Source of the DNA: Xenopus tropicalis
Lineage: Eukaryota; Chordata; Amphibia; Anura; Pipidae
NCBI RefSeq assembly: GCF_000004195.4
Contig: NC_030680.2
Location: 148,059,045 to 148,123,044 of the forward strand
Reading direction: 5' to 3'
DNA length: 64,000 nucleotides
In this document: positions 9,788-21,423 of the stretch, piece by piece
Layout of the letters: each line of letters starts with the position of its first letter
Position numbering within the stretch: the first letter of the stretch is position 1
Made by a program: the position numbers and the translations under genes
Notes under the pieces: generated by a model
What the model was told of the DNA's origin: nothing
Databases searched by the model: none
What the model saw: only the letters and a program-made list of their open reading frames with translations

Positions 9788-10527
9788 TTAAAGGAGAAGG
9801 AAAGCCATTTTTGCATCTTACTGCCAATAGATTTGCCACATAGGTGCCACCTAAAACAATATATTTATTCTACAGAGACTATTAACACACCTGAGTAAAC
9901 AGCTTTAGAAGATTTCTCCATTTGTTCAAGATATCAGCTGCCATTTTAAATGGCTTCCTGACAGGGCCGGAACTAGGGGTAGGCAGAAGAGGCAGCTGCC
10001 TAGGGCGCAACGGTGGAGGGGCGCCAGGCAGGAGCCTCTCCTGCCTACCCCTAGCGCTACTTTGTCATTGCCTCCGCCGCTTGTCATTAGCGGCGGAGGC
10101 AATGACTGAACTAACCGCCCCCCCCCCCCCCCCGCACCTCCTCCTGTGCATTGGCGCGCATGCGCCGTTCGGGGAGCGGGGAGGTGGGCGGAGTTTGCCG
10201 ACCGGGTTGCCTAGGGCGCCCGGTCGGCTTGGCCCGCCCCTGCTTCCTGATCACACATTCCTAAGGGAGGGAGTTCTTAGCATTCTGGTGGGAGGGGGGA
10301 GCAGGAGAGGGGAGAGAGGAGAGAACTGCACAGACTCTGGCCCTGGGAATTGAGGATGTTCCTGAAAGAGGAAGTCAGACACTGGAACATCATGTTTACA
10401 AAAAAAGAGACAAAATCCTGTGTTTCTTTTGATAGAGGACTCAGTGCAGCATTACTGGAAGTGCTTATGGCTGTATTTACATAGACTTTCTGATAAAGCT
10501 TAGTTTTTACTTTTCCTTCTCCTTTAA
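9788..10527. mobile_element. T2/Kolobok-type MITE (TTAA target), interrupted
   Basis: TTAA at 9788-9791 is followed by the end AAGGAGAAGGAAAG. The right end CTTTTCCTTCTCC is followed by TTAA at 10524-10527. The element is split by a hAT insertion at 9962-10242. Confidence 0.88.
9962..10242. mobile_element. hAT-type MITE inside the TTAA MITE
   Basis: The ends are CAGGGCCGGAAC and GGCCCGCCCCTG. A perfect 8-bp duplication CTTCCTGA lies at 9954-9961 and 10243-10250. GC-rich, with an inner palindrome around GCGGCGGAGGCAATGAC and a C-run at about 10117-10132. Confidence 0.93.
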
Positions 10528-11696
10528 AAAAATTGTGTTTCAGAGTGATTTATTGAGAAATCCACCACAACCCCACTAGTCCCGCCCATCTGTGCCACTT
10601 CCTGCTGGCTGAATTCTCTGGATGTGCAGGGGGGACGGTGGCACTCAGTACACTGCGCTGTAGAATAGGAACCAATCACAGCTAGGCTGACCTGATAGGG
10701 AACTGAAACCTGTCTGTGCTTGTGTGAGTGCAGGGCTGTGATTGGCTATCCCCCTCCTGCTGTGCTTCTGGCAGGGACTGTTAGGACACGCCCACCCTTC
10801 ATTAGAAACACAGACAGGGACCTGAGAGGATCTATAGGGAGATCCAATAAAGGGGCCATTTTTACAGAAAGAATTAATGTTTAGCTCAAAGTGAAACCAG
10901 CACCATATATTATTCATAACTGCCTACAAAAATAGGGTTTTTCCATTTATCCAATATATATATAGGACATTGCAAGGCAACAGTGCTAACCAGTGATCTA
11001 CAACGCAGACCATAATGGAAATACTAGATTAAAGTTCTTGGTTTGTGAAACTTACATTAAAAATAAAACCATCATAAATGTAATAATGTAAAATACGGCT
11101 GCAGGGCTGTCCAACTGCCAACCCACTGGCCAACATGTGGCCCTCCTAGACTATTTTATGGCCTCCAGCACGGCCAAGGACTCCACACGTTGCTTTGTAT
11201 GACTTCACTGTTTTATAAATCTTTGGCTCCAAACACACAAAATAGTGAATAATTAGCCCATGAAATATAAATTGTTGATCAGCTCTGTACTATGGTAGCA
11301 AAGCCTGAAAGTACCCAAAGACATTCGTCTGAAATAAATTTCTAAAAAGGCTAGCCCTGTTGTTACATACACAGAGTAAACATATTTGTATATTTCAGAA
11401 AAACAAATCTCTATGAAGCTGCTATAAGCACGAAGGTGCACTTTCCTGCGAGCGAAGAGAGAGGGAGACAGATACGGAAACGGGAACATTGATGACTCAC
11501 CTGTTTTTCTACCAGAAATGAGTTTTACTTGTCAGACGAGATTCCGCGCTGAAACTTCTCCCTGTAATGAATCAATTGTCATGAAAGAGACGACACAAAG
11601 GTTTCAGGGCAGAACGCAAGAAATCCTACATCTATTGAATAACAACATTTTACTTGCTGCCTGCAGAAATTCTAATTTTAAAAAAGAGACGTATAA
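10528..11696. other. Intergenic, repeat traces only
   Basis: Bases 10640-10920 look like the interior of another frog MITE. A hAT-like end, GGGCTGTCCAACTGCC, starts near 11104. No gene was recognised. Confidence 0.45.
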
Positions 11697-13605
11697 TACA
11701 GGTATCGGACCCCTTATCCAGAAACCCATGATCCAGAAAGTTCCGAATTATGGAAAGGCCATCTCCCATAGACTCCATTTTAATCAAATAATTCACATTT
11801 ATAATAATGGTTTCATTTTTCTCTGTAATAATAAAACAGTACCTGTACTTGATCCCAACTAAGATATAGTTACCCCTTATTGGGGGCAGAACAGCCCTAT
11901 TGGGTTTATTTAATGGTTAAATGATTCCCTTTTCTCTGTAATAATAAAACAGTACCTGTACTTGATCCCAACTAAGATATAATTACCCCTTATTGGGGGC
12001 AGAACAGCCCTATTGGGTTTATTTAATGGTTAAATGATTCCATTTTCTCTGTAATAATAAAACAGTACCTGTACTTGATCCCAACTAAGATATAATTACC
12101 CCTTATTGGGGCAGAACAGCCCTATTGGGTTTATTTAATGGTTAAATGATTCCCTTTTCTCTGTAATAATAAAACATTACCTGTACTTGATCCCAACTAA
12201 GATATAATTACCCCTTATTGGGGCAGAACAGCCCTATTGGGTTTATTTAATGGTTAAATGATTCCCTTTTCTCTGTAATAATAAAACAGTACCTGTACTT
12301 GATCCCAACTAAGATATAATTACCCCTTATTGGGGCAGAACAGCCCTATTGGGTTTATTTAATGGTTAAATGATTCCCTTTTCTCTGTAATAATAAAACA
12401 GTACCTGTACTTGATCCCAACTAAGATATAATTACCCCTTATTGGGGCAAAACAATCCTATTGGGTTTATTTAATGGTTAAATGATTCCCTTTTCTCTGT
12501 AATAATAAAACATTACCTGTACTTGATCCCAACTAAGATATAATTACCCCTTATTGGGGCAGAACAGCCCTATTGGGTTTATTTCATGGTTAAATGATTC
12601 CCTTTTCTCTGTAATAATAAAACAGTACCTGTACTTGATCCCAACTAAGATATAATTACCCCTTATTGGGGCAGAACAGCCCTATTGGGTTTATTTAATG
12701 GTTAAATGATTCCCTTTTCTCTGTAATAATAAAACAGTACCTGTACTTGATCCCAACTAAGATATAATTACCCCTTATTGGGGGCAGAACAGCCCTATTG
12801 GGTTTATTTAATGGTTAAATGATTCCCTTTTCTCTGTAATAATAAAACAGTACCTGTACTTGATCCCAACTAAGATATAATTACCCCTTATTGGGGGCAG
12901 AACAGCCCTATTGGGTTTATTTAATGGTTAAATGATTCCCTTTTCTCTGTAATAATAAAACAGTACCTGTACTTGATCCCAACTAAGATATAATTACCCC
13001 TTATTGGGGGCAGAACAGCCCTATTGGGTTTATTTAATGGTTAAATGATTCCCTTTTCTCTGTAATAATAAAACAGTACCTGTACTTGATCCCAACTAAG
13101 ATATAATTACCCCTTATTGGGGGCAGAACAGCCCTATTGGGTTTATTTCATGGTTAAATGATTCCCTTTTCTCTGTAATAATAAAACAGTACCTGTACTT
13201 GATCCCAACTAAGATATAATTACCCCTTATTGGGGGCAGAACAGCCCTATTGGGTTTATTTAATGGTTAAATGATTCCCTTTTCTCTGTAATAATAAAAC
13301 AGTACCTGTACTTGATCCCAACTAAGATATAATTACCCCTTATTGGGGGCAGAACAGCCCTATTGGGTTTATTTAATGGTTAAATGATTCCCTTTTCTCT
13401 GTAATAATAAAACAGTACCTGTACTTGATCCCAACTAAGATATAATTACCCCTTATTGGGGGCAGATCAATCCTATTTGGTATAATTACTGTTTAAATAA
13501 TTTTTTTAGTAGACTAGGTAGGTAGGAGATCCAAATTACAGAAACATCCCTTATCCGGAAAACCCCAGGTTCCGAGCATTCTGGATAATGGGTCCCATAC
13601 CTGTA
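11697..13605 (+). mobile_element. Tandem-repeat MITE, copy 2 (complete, about 15 units)
   Basis: The termini are TACAGGTATCGGACC and GGTCCCATACCTGTA, an imperfect inverted repeat that extends into TTATCCAGAA and TTCTGGATAA. Between them are about 15 units of 112-113 bp, starting at 11844 and ending near 13470. Units differ by few substitutions and a G-run length change. The left non-repeated arm (11697-11843) matches the right arms of the reversed copies at 49200-49333 and 60280-60408. Confidence 0.9.
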
Positions 13606-14098
13606 TTAGTATATTTTTCCAAAATTCCACAGTTTTACGTTCAAAATTGCATATATTAAAACTACTGCAGAGCTGTTTTTGTTGTCTTGCTGTCATCGTC
13701 ACTTATTGCTAAGGCATTCTCAGGCATTTTTCATCTGGAATAAATACAGTGGTTATAAGCACAAAATTCTACACCAACCTAAACAGGGGATTAAGATAGG
13801 GGGGGTCATTTGCAATGTGCCCAGACGTGGGTGCTAGAACACAGTGACACAAAGATTTCACTACATCAGTGGTACCTACTGTTTAAGACATAGGACAAGG
13901 TATGTGCTACAGATAGAATTATCCAGCCCAGACAGAGGAGGGTAAGTGATTGTTACATTCAGAACTATAGAGTAACCATAAAGAACCATGAGTACCTGTA
14001 CCTAGTCCACATAGAGGGAATGATGAGCAGTACACACAAACTAACAATGAGCGGGACAGGAAAAACTCAACATGCATCTGTCCCTTACCCACAAAACC
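13606..14098. other. Intergenic, no gene seen
   Basis: Unique-looking AT-rich sequence. No supported feature. Confidence 0.45.
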
Positions 14099-14111
14099 TT
14101 AAAGGACATCC

Positions 14112-14904
14112 CAGGGTTGGATACCGGCAAAAAACCCGGTGAGCCCTGGCGGCCCAGACCCTTTTACCGTTTCCCTGGCCATCGGTGTCCTCCCCTGACA
14201 AGTTTCACTTACGCGCATTATTATCATTTATTTATAAAGCGCCAACATATCCCGCAGCGCTGTACAATAGGTGGGTTTCATACATTGGGCATACAGAGTA
14301 ACATATAAAGCAATCAGTAACCGATACAGGAGGGGAAGGGAGCCCTGCCCAAAAGAGCTTACACTCTACAAGGAGTAACATATAAAGCAATCAGTAACCG
14401 ATACAGGAGGGGAAGAGAGCCCTGCCCAAAAGAGCTTACACTCTACAAGGAGTAACATATAAAGCAATCAGTAACCGATACAAGAGGGGAAGAGAGCCCT
14501 GCCCAAAAGAGCTTACACTCTACAAGGAGTAACATATAAAGCAATCAGTAACCGATACAGGAGGGGAAGGGAGCCCTGCCCAAAAGAGCTTACACTCTAC
14601 AAGGAGTAACATATAAAGCAATCAGTAACCGATACAAGAGGGGAAGAGAGCCCTGCCCAAAAGAGCTTACACTCTACAAGGAGTAACATATAAAGCAATC
14701 AGTAACCGATACAGGAGGGGAAGGGAGCCCTGCCCAAAAGAGCTTACACTCTACAAGGAGTAACATATAAAGCAATCAATAACCGATACAAGAGGTGAAG
14801 AGAGCCCTGCCCAAAAGAGCTTACAATCTACAAATTCAAGGGAGGCTATCGGGCGGGGGACACGGCCAGTCCCAGTGGGCCCTGCACCCCCCAGTCCGAC
14901 CCTG
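14112..14904. mobile_element. hAT-type element carrying a LINE tail
   Basis: It begins CAGGGTTGGA and ends CCAGTCCGACCCTG. The flanks GGACATCC (14104-14111) and GAACATCC (14905-14912) are a 7/8 target duplication. Most of the interior is a reversed LINE 3' end. Its termini belong to the same family as the intact hAT at 19265-19551. Confidence 0.85.
14216..14834 (-). repeat. LINE 3' UTR with seven 77-bp tandem units
   Basis: The fragment starts with the complement of the (AAT)n tail and the GCGCTGTACAATA motif. It then has tandem units starting at 14297, 14374, 14451, 14528, 14605, 14682 and 14759, exactly 77 bp apart. Units contain AGAGCTTACACTCTACAAGG. This is the same unit as in the plus-strand array at 22524-24852. 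Confidence 0.92.
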
Positions 14905-15303
14905 GAACATCCCAAAAATAATTTTTTGTCTAAGAAACGAAAACATAACTCCAAGTAACTTTCCAATGTGAATTTATAAAAATTTTAGTCCTTTAAAAGC
15001 TATTGAAAGCAGCATTTGCTGAACTCTTGGTTGTTTCTCTTTAAACAATGTTGCAAAGCTAAGTCTCCTCCAGCGAGTCAGGTCTGTCAGGCTGCTGCCT
15101 TGTGTTACAGTGTTTCATATGCCAGAGCCCCCGGGGCAGGGAATAGAAAAGGACAGGCAAACACTGCTTCTAATAGCAATTATATATACAAATAAGTCAG
15201 AAACCATTGCACATTTGTAATGTATATTGCAAAGTTGCTTAGAATTATGTTTTCTTTCTCTTAGGCAAAAAAAAAATATATTTTGGTTTGATTTGTCCTT
15301 TAA

Positions 15304-16559
15304 TCTATACCCAACCCTAACCAGGACCTGCACCCAATCCATACACGCATCTTTCTGCTCTGTACTACTTCTATATGCTCCTTAGATTCCAAGATATATA
15401 TAACTATTTTACAGAGATTGGTATGGAAGTAATTTATGTTATCCAGTTTTTAATTACATTATATATCATGAGTAAAGTAGAATCACTTTTTATTCCTGTG
15501 TTGGAGCATTCCTCCATTACTTATAAACTTCTTATTATGTTAAATGTGCTTTATAAAACAGGCTGCAGAAGGCAATATCATTGCTTACTCTTGGTTTTCT
15601 GCCATGTCTACATGAAAACAGCTATATAACTGGGAAATGATATAAAATTGCTTGCCCGGGGCTGCACAAGTCCTGAGCATTTATATATTAATATAAAGAA
15701 ACTTATACCAATGGATTTTTGTCTGTTACAACCTACTCTTTAACATTAGAACAATTTATATATTAGATTCCACTTTTTGTCAACATTCGGGATACTGAGA
15801 ACGAGAACTTCTGGGAGGAAAAGTTTGTATCGGAGCCAAGAAACTAATTATTTATCATGTCGGGGCAAGTGGCGTTTCTGCTAGAAGGTTCTTTTAAAGT
15901 TTGCAAATACTTTTGGTCCCCAATGCCCCTCTATTCTTCTGCCATTAATATATCAGTTCATGTTCAGCTGATGAGAAAGGCTTGCGATGAACCAGTCGCT
16001 GACATCTGTTCTGTGACTTTCACACAAACCCAAGTGCAATTTTGTTTGAACTACTGGATTTTAATCTGAAACAGATTTACCTCCCACCCTCCCCGGGATC
16101 TGGAAAAGGCAGTTTTAATTAAAAACTTTCTCTGCAATTTGTTCCCTGTCGGGCCCACACCTTGTAAAATTATATGTTAGTAGCAGCCATTAGACGGATC
16201 AAACAAACAGGGGTGAGAATGCACTGGTTCATGCAGTGACAAAAACACACAACAGTATACAGTCAGTTTGTGTTTAGATTCCGCTCATCTTGTTAATCTG
16301 TAACCTGTAACTAGAATTAACTTTGGTTTCATTCTGTTTTATTTTATATACAGTAGGAGCCTTGGAAGCTTCTGATATGTCAAACGCAATAATTGGTTTG
16401 TGAAAGGGAAAGCATACTTTGATTATAACCTGTGTTTTCTCCTGTAACTGAATGTAACATATACAGCCATAGTTTACTGTGTGTATAAAATATTCCTCCT
16501 ATTCTAATTAGGGGAGCTGCCACATTTTGTTAATGTTTTGGTGCAAGGATATGCTGTAG
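15304..16559. other. Intergenic, no gene seen
   Basis: AT-rich, mostly unique-looking sequence. Short open frames only, none recognisable. Confidence 0.45.
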
Positions 16560-17548
16560 CTTATCCAATACACAGAGCATTCCTTCTCTGTATATTTGTA
16601 TTTATACATATGGGTAGGAGGTGCCATAGTGTTTCCCTTAGACAGTACAGTATGGGGGTACAGCTTATTGTGTGCCCAGAACATTCCCTCTCTGTATATT
16701 TGTATTTATAGATTTGGGTAGGGGGTGCCATAGTGTTTCCCTTAGACAGTACAGTATGGGGGTACAGCTTATTGCGTGCCCAGAACATTCCTTCTCTGTA
16801 TATTTGTATTTATACATATGGGTAGGGGGTGCCATAGTGTTTCCCTTAGACAGTACAGTATGGGGGTACAGCTTATTGTGTGCCCAGAACATTCCTTCTC
16901 TGTATATTTGTATTTATACATATGGGTAGGGGGTGCCATAGTGTTTCCCTTAGACAGTACAGTAGGGGGCGGAGCTTATTGTGTGCCCAGAACATTCCTT
17001 CTCTGTATATTTGTATTTATACATATGGGTAGGAGGTGCCATAGTGTTTCCCTTAGACAGTACAGTAGGGGGCGGAGCTTATTGTGTGCCCAGAACATTC
17101 CTTCTCTGTATATTTGTATTTATACATATGGGTAGGGGGTGCCATAGTGTTTCCCTTAGACAGTACAGTATTGGGGTACAGCTTATTGTGTGCCCAGAAC
17201 ATTCCCTCTCTGTATATTTGTATTTATACATATGGGTAGGGGGTGCCATAGTGTTTCCCTTAGACAGTACAGTATGGGGGTACAGCTTATTGTGTGCCCA
17301 GAACATTCCCTCTCTGTATATTTGTATTTATACATATGGGTAGGAGGTGCCATAGTGTTTCCCTTAGACAGTACAGTATGGGGGTACAGCTTATTGTGTG
17401 CCCAGAACATTCCTTCTCTGTATATTTGTATTTATACATATGGGTAGGGGGTGCCATATTGTTTCCCTTAGACAGTACAGTATGGGGGTACAGCTTATTG
17501 TGTGCCCAGAATATTCCTTCTCTGTATATTTGTATTTATACATGTAGC
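16560..17548. repeat. 104-bp satellite-like tandem array, about 9.5 copies
   Basis: Units of 104 bp contain TGCCCAGAACATTCC, TATTTGTATTTATACATATG and GTGTTTCCCTTAGACAGTAC. Most differ by one to three bases. Two adjacent units share a variant (AGTAGGGGGCGGAGC in place of AGTATGGGGGTACAGC), a trace of recent block duplication. Both strands carry repeat-derived open frames, none credible. Confidence 0.92.
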
Positions 17549-18482
17549 ACTGAGCTTTTATATTGTTTCCATTAGACCTCTGTCATGGGTCGCCGCATGT
17601 GGCTGAACTATAAATGCCAGAATTCTTTAAGAGATTGGGTCAATTTAGCTTCAGGAAGAGGTGTAGTAAATGATTGTTGCGAGGAATAAGATGCTTCTCT
17701 TAAACACAGTAACCCATTGGGGTGTAAATGAGGAATCTTTATTATTAGCAAGGATACAGCATGTCGTCACAGAATTGCCATTACTTGCTTTTTCCTTTCA
17801 GTTTAACAGAGATGGGAGCCCTTTCTGGCCCCTGGAGAGAAGCAGAGGAGTGATTCCATCCAGCCTGCCAGCTCTCAGTGTAAATATTCTGAGCTGCCGC
17901 CAGTTGCTGGCTTGGTACTCTGTGTTTGGAGGAAGTGCTACATCATTGCCAGGGTTGGCCTGTAGCACAAGTGACTTTCTCCATTTCACCAGTACAGGCA
18001 GGGCTGGGGGTTAGTTCAACAACAGATGATAGGCTGTAGGTTGGACAACCATGATATAAAATGAAAATTTCAAATTGCTGCACAATAGAATATATCCTTT
18101 CCACTAGACTTGGACGCCATTAATATTAAGGTATCAGTGGAGCTTTTGATGAGATTCCAAAAAAAAATCTTTTGGATTGCCACAAAAGTCGCCAGTGGAT
18201 GAGCAATGCCTTAACGTATTAATTCCACATTCAGAGACAGTTTCATATTTTGCTTAGCCTGTATTCTTGTTTGGTTGTGCCAGCCATTGGCCCTGTTTGG
18301 CATGCATTGTTTCCAAGAGTCAACTGCCTGACATGCAAGTGCACCCAGGAATGCAGGCAATTGTTTTTATTTTCAAATATGTCTATTTGCACCAAAACAG
18401 TACATAAAAATTAGAATGAAACATGCCAATACAGTCATGACGCATAAATAAATAAATTGGGGTGGGTCTACACACATTCTTT
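17549..18482. other. Intergenic, no gene seen
   Basis: A 114-codon open frame at 17670-18014 has no recognisable domain, and no splice or promoter context supports it. Confidence 0.45.
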
Positions 18483-18490
18483 GACCCACC

Positions 18491-19034
18491 CAGGGCCACC
18501 ATCAGGGGGGCACAGCGTGGACAGTTATCCCGGGCCCAGACGATTTTGACATCTAAAGGGGGCCCTGCCACGCTATAGTCTTCTGAGTAGATAGGGCCCC
18601 CTTTAATCTATTACGCTGGGTCCTCCGTATTCTGATTGCTTGCACCCTGTGCGAACGTGTGAAGTTAGCACGCACGGGGCGCAACCTTATAAAAGAGTCG
18701 CTGCAGCAGCGAGCTGGGGGACAGACGAAGAGCCAGGGGACGCAGCAGGAGGCAGTGGGGGGAGCCGCAAGAAGCAGGGGGACACTGGGGAGGATGCAGG
18801 GGGGAGCTGGAGGACGCTGGGAAGGAGCAATGTTTTAGGGGGTCCCTGTCCTGGCACCAATGCAAAACATAACATCTGGCTACCAATGTTTTAGGGGGAA
18901 TCCTGGCTACCAATGTTTTAGGGGGGCCCTGGCTACCAATGTCTGTGTGTCCTTTGTACTGATGGCAGGGGTCATTGGGGGGCAGGGCGTAGGAGGAAGA
19001 GGGAGGGGCCCCATGATTTCTGATGGTGGCCCTG
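18491..19034. mobile_element. hAT-type element
   Basis: The ends are CAGGGCCACCATCAG and CTGATGGTGGCCCTG. A perfect 8-bp duplication GACCCACC lies at 18483-18490 and 19035-19042. The interior is purine-rich and includes three spaced copies of CCAATGTTTTAGGGGG (about 18825-18925). Confidence 0.92.
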
Positions 19035-19264
19035 GACCCACCCCAATATTTAAAGTCATGTAGTAAACATCCACTTATCCTACCCTGTTACTACCTACCT
19101 GATGTTACTAAGGGGTTTCTCCCTGCTAACTCCTCAGACATAAACCAAGTAGTAAACTGAAATACATAGGACATTTCTTGCTATCGCATAGATGGTAGTG
19201 TTTGCACATATTTAACCCAAGTAGTAATAAAGGTTGTAACTTGGAATACTCTGTTAAGAGTGGC

Positions 19265-19551
19265 CAGGGTCCGACTGGGGGTTGCAGGGGCTGACGCCCC
19301 AGGGGCCCTGCAGGTGTCCCCGCCGGCCGCGTCCCCCGCACCCCCTTACCCCCCACTGAGCCTCCCTTACCCCCACAGAGCCTCCCTAACCCCTCCTGCA
19401 GGGTCCCCCACTCGACATCCTCCCATCAATGCACATAAGTTTAACGCATCAGGGGAGGAACAGTCATCCGGGGGAGTGCAGGCAAGGGTCGGGTCTGGGC
19501 TGGGGCCCACGGGGTTTTTTCCCAGTATTCCGGTGGCCCAGTCTGACCCTG
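19265..19551. mobile_element. hAT-type MITE
   Basis: The ends are CAGGGTCCGACTGG and CCAGTCTGACCCTG. A perfect 8-bp duplication AGAGTGGC lies at 19257-19264 and 19552-19559. The family also forms the termini of 14112-14904. Confidence 0.93.
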
Positions 19552-19571
19552 AGAGTGGCTTCCAACTAGTC

Positions 19572-19757
19572 CAGCAGTTCTCACCCTGTGGGTCGGGACC
19601 CCTTTGGGGGTTGAACGACCCATTCGCAGGGGTCGCCTGAGACCATCAGAAAACACATATTTCCAATGGTCTTAGGAATAATTTTATGGTTTGGGGTCAC
19701 CACAACATGAGGAACTGTATCAAAGGGTCACGGCATTAGGAAGGTTGAGAACCACTG
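19572..19757. mobile_element. hAT-type MITE (Charlie-like ends)
   Basis: The ends are CAGCAGTTCTCACCC and GGTTGAGAACCACTG. A perfect 8-bp duplication AACTAGTC lies at 19564-19571 and 19758-19765. It sits only 12 bp from the hAT before it. Confidence 0.93.
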
Positions 19758-19849
19758 AACTAGTCTATATAGTGGGCAACATCAAGCTTAGTAAGCATCA
19801 TTTCTAGTGATAGGGGGCTGAATCTGATATCCAACAATGCAATATGGCC

Positions 19850-20180
19850 TTTCTGCTAGCTGCAGAAACAATGTTTGCTAATTTCTACCTTCAGAATCTT
19901 TGTTGTATCTCCCATATTTGCCCATAGAGGTGTGAGATGTACCTGAATATGTAGTATGGATGTACAGTAAGTAAAGACTGCATGCCAGAATTGTTTCATG
20001 AAAGGACAAGACCATAAACAATGATAAATATCTGCTATTAGGGCCTGGCATTTTGGGCAAGAATCTGAATTCGACCAACCCACTTTTTCCGTAGCTCACG
20101 AGAAAAATAACCTCTATGTAATATGTTCAAAACATGAAAGTGAGTTGAATTAAGTCATTCCTGCTCCAGAGCTATTAATT
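19850..20180 (-). pseudogene. L1/Tx1-like LINE, C-terminal zinc-knuckle fragment
   Basis: On the minus strand one frame reads CPKCQALIADIYHCLWSCPF followed by MKQFWHAVF. This is the CxxC...HxxWxCP...FW pattern typical of the segment after reverse transcriptase in L1-clade elements (zf-RVT type). The adjoining upstream sequence reads a related LHRGYFSRELRKKW-like segment in another frame, so at least one frameshift is present. Neighbouring sequence to about 20330 may belong to the same dead copy. Confidence 0.75.
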
Positions 20181-20331
20181 GTCTGTGTGACAAAATGCCC
20201 TGAATTGCTGCACTATTTGAATGTATCCTGGCACTGTCTGAAACTACAACGGGACACTCATTGCTGAACTCCAAACTGTCTCTGGGAGCAACGTCAGCAC
20301 ATTTACATAGGGAGAGTGGGTTTTGGGTGAG

Positions 20332-20490
20332 CAGTGGCATAACTAGTTAACTGGGCCCCACAGCAAATTCAGTTTGGGGCCCCTAAAGTTGACCTATTCT
20401 ACCAAGATATATTGAAGTTGCTCTATAATTAGGGCCTTACTGGGCTGCCTGCACCCCTGGGCCCCCTCTACCTCTATAGTTACACCCCTG
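20332..20490. mobile_element. Probable short hAT-type MITE
   Basis: Inverted ends CAGTGGCATAACTAG and TATAGTTACACCCCTG enclose about 130 bp containing GGGCCCC blocks. The flanks (TGGGTGAG on the left, GGTGGGTAAG on the right) are suggestive but not an exact 8-bp duplication. Confidence 0.6.
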
Positions 20491-20642
20491 GGTGGGTAAG
20501 AGGCAAACAAACCTAACAATGCCAAGCTGGAGTGGTATAAATGACAATTTTAGGATTTGGTTATAAACTGAATCCACCACCAAAGATATAGCCGAATCAC
20601 ATACTGAATCGGAACCCTCATTTGCAAAAAATATTGTCATCT

Positions 20643-21066
20643 TCAAGGATGTCAACCCCAAAAATATTTTTTTGCCTAGTAAAATAAAACATAATTCCAA
20701 GCAACTTTCCAATGTGAATTTATTAAAAATATTTAGTGCTTTAAAAGTTATTTGTAAATGTAATTGCTATTGAAAGCAGCATTTGCTGAACTCTTGGTTG
20801 TTTCTCTTTAAACAATGTTGCAAAGCTCAGTCTCCTCCAGCGAGTCAGGTCTGTCAGGCTGCTGCCTTGTGTTACATTGTTTCATATGCCAGAGCCCGCA
20901 GGGCAGGGAATAGAAAAGGACAAACACTGCTTCTAATAGCAATTATATATACAAATAAGTCAAAAACCATTGCACATTTCTAATGAATGTATATTGCAAA
21001 GTTGCTTAGAATTAGGTTTTCTTTTATTACGCAAAACATTATATTTTGGGTTGACTTGTCCTTTCA
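20643..21066. mobile_element. Family D MITE, uninterrupted copy
   Basis: Collinear with 14903-15303 over its length, including GAACTCTTGGTTGTTTCTCT and CAGGTCTGTCAGGCTGCTGC. It gives the pre-insertion structure for the nested locus. The flanking TTAA is lost. Confidence 0.8.
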
Positions 21067-21309
21067 GTTGACATGTAGTCTATAGTTACATGGCAGTTCA
21101 GACTGAGGTTTGTCCTGGCCAAACCAGGACTGTCAATTCTGGTTAAAAATACCAGAGGGGCTACTGTAAGAAGCCATAAACATTCAGTTTTAATGGGGCT
21201 GTTTGGGCCCTGTGTAATTGAATTGGATTTGCATCTAAATTCTGCATTTCGCCATTGGCCAATTGTTTTGCGAAACTTCATCGTAATTTTTAGGGATAGC
21301 ATATGCCTA

Positions 21310-21417
21310 TTTATGCCAATTAGGATTCGGATTCGGTTCAGCCGAAACTGAACCCTTCAAAAAAAGCCTGGATTCGGCCCGAATCCCGAACTGAAACCAG
21401 GATTCGGTGCATCCCTA
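21310..21417. mobile_element. Fragment of GGATGCACCGAA-type hAT MITE
   Basis: It ends with ATTCGGTGCATCCC and contains repeated GATTCGG/CCGAATC motifs. Fuller copies are at 30323-30557 and 40517-40731. Confidence 0.7.
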
Positions 21418-21423
21418 GTAATT

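Larger units (their letters stand above)
14099..15303. mobile_element. T2/Kolobok-type MITE, family D, carrying nested insertions
   Basis: TTAA at 14099-14102 is followed by AGGACATCC. The right end TTTGATTTGTCC is followed by TTAA at 15300-15303. The uninterrupted relative at about 20643-21066 shows the empty-site order, proving that 14112-14904 is an insertion. Confidence 0.85.

Noticed and set aside
17670..18014. 114-codon open frame as a possible gene
   Set aside because: No recognisable motif, no promoter or splice context and no sign of conservation that could be judged by eye.
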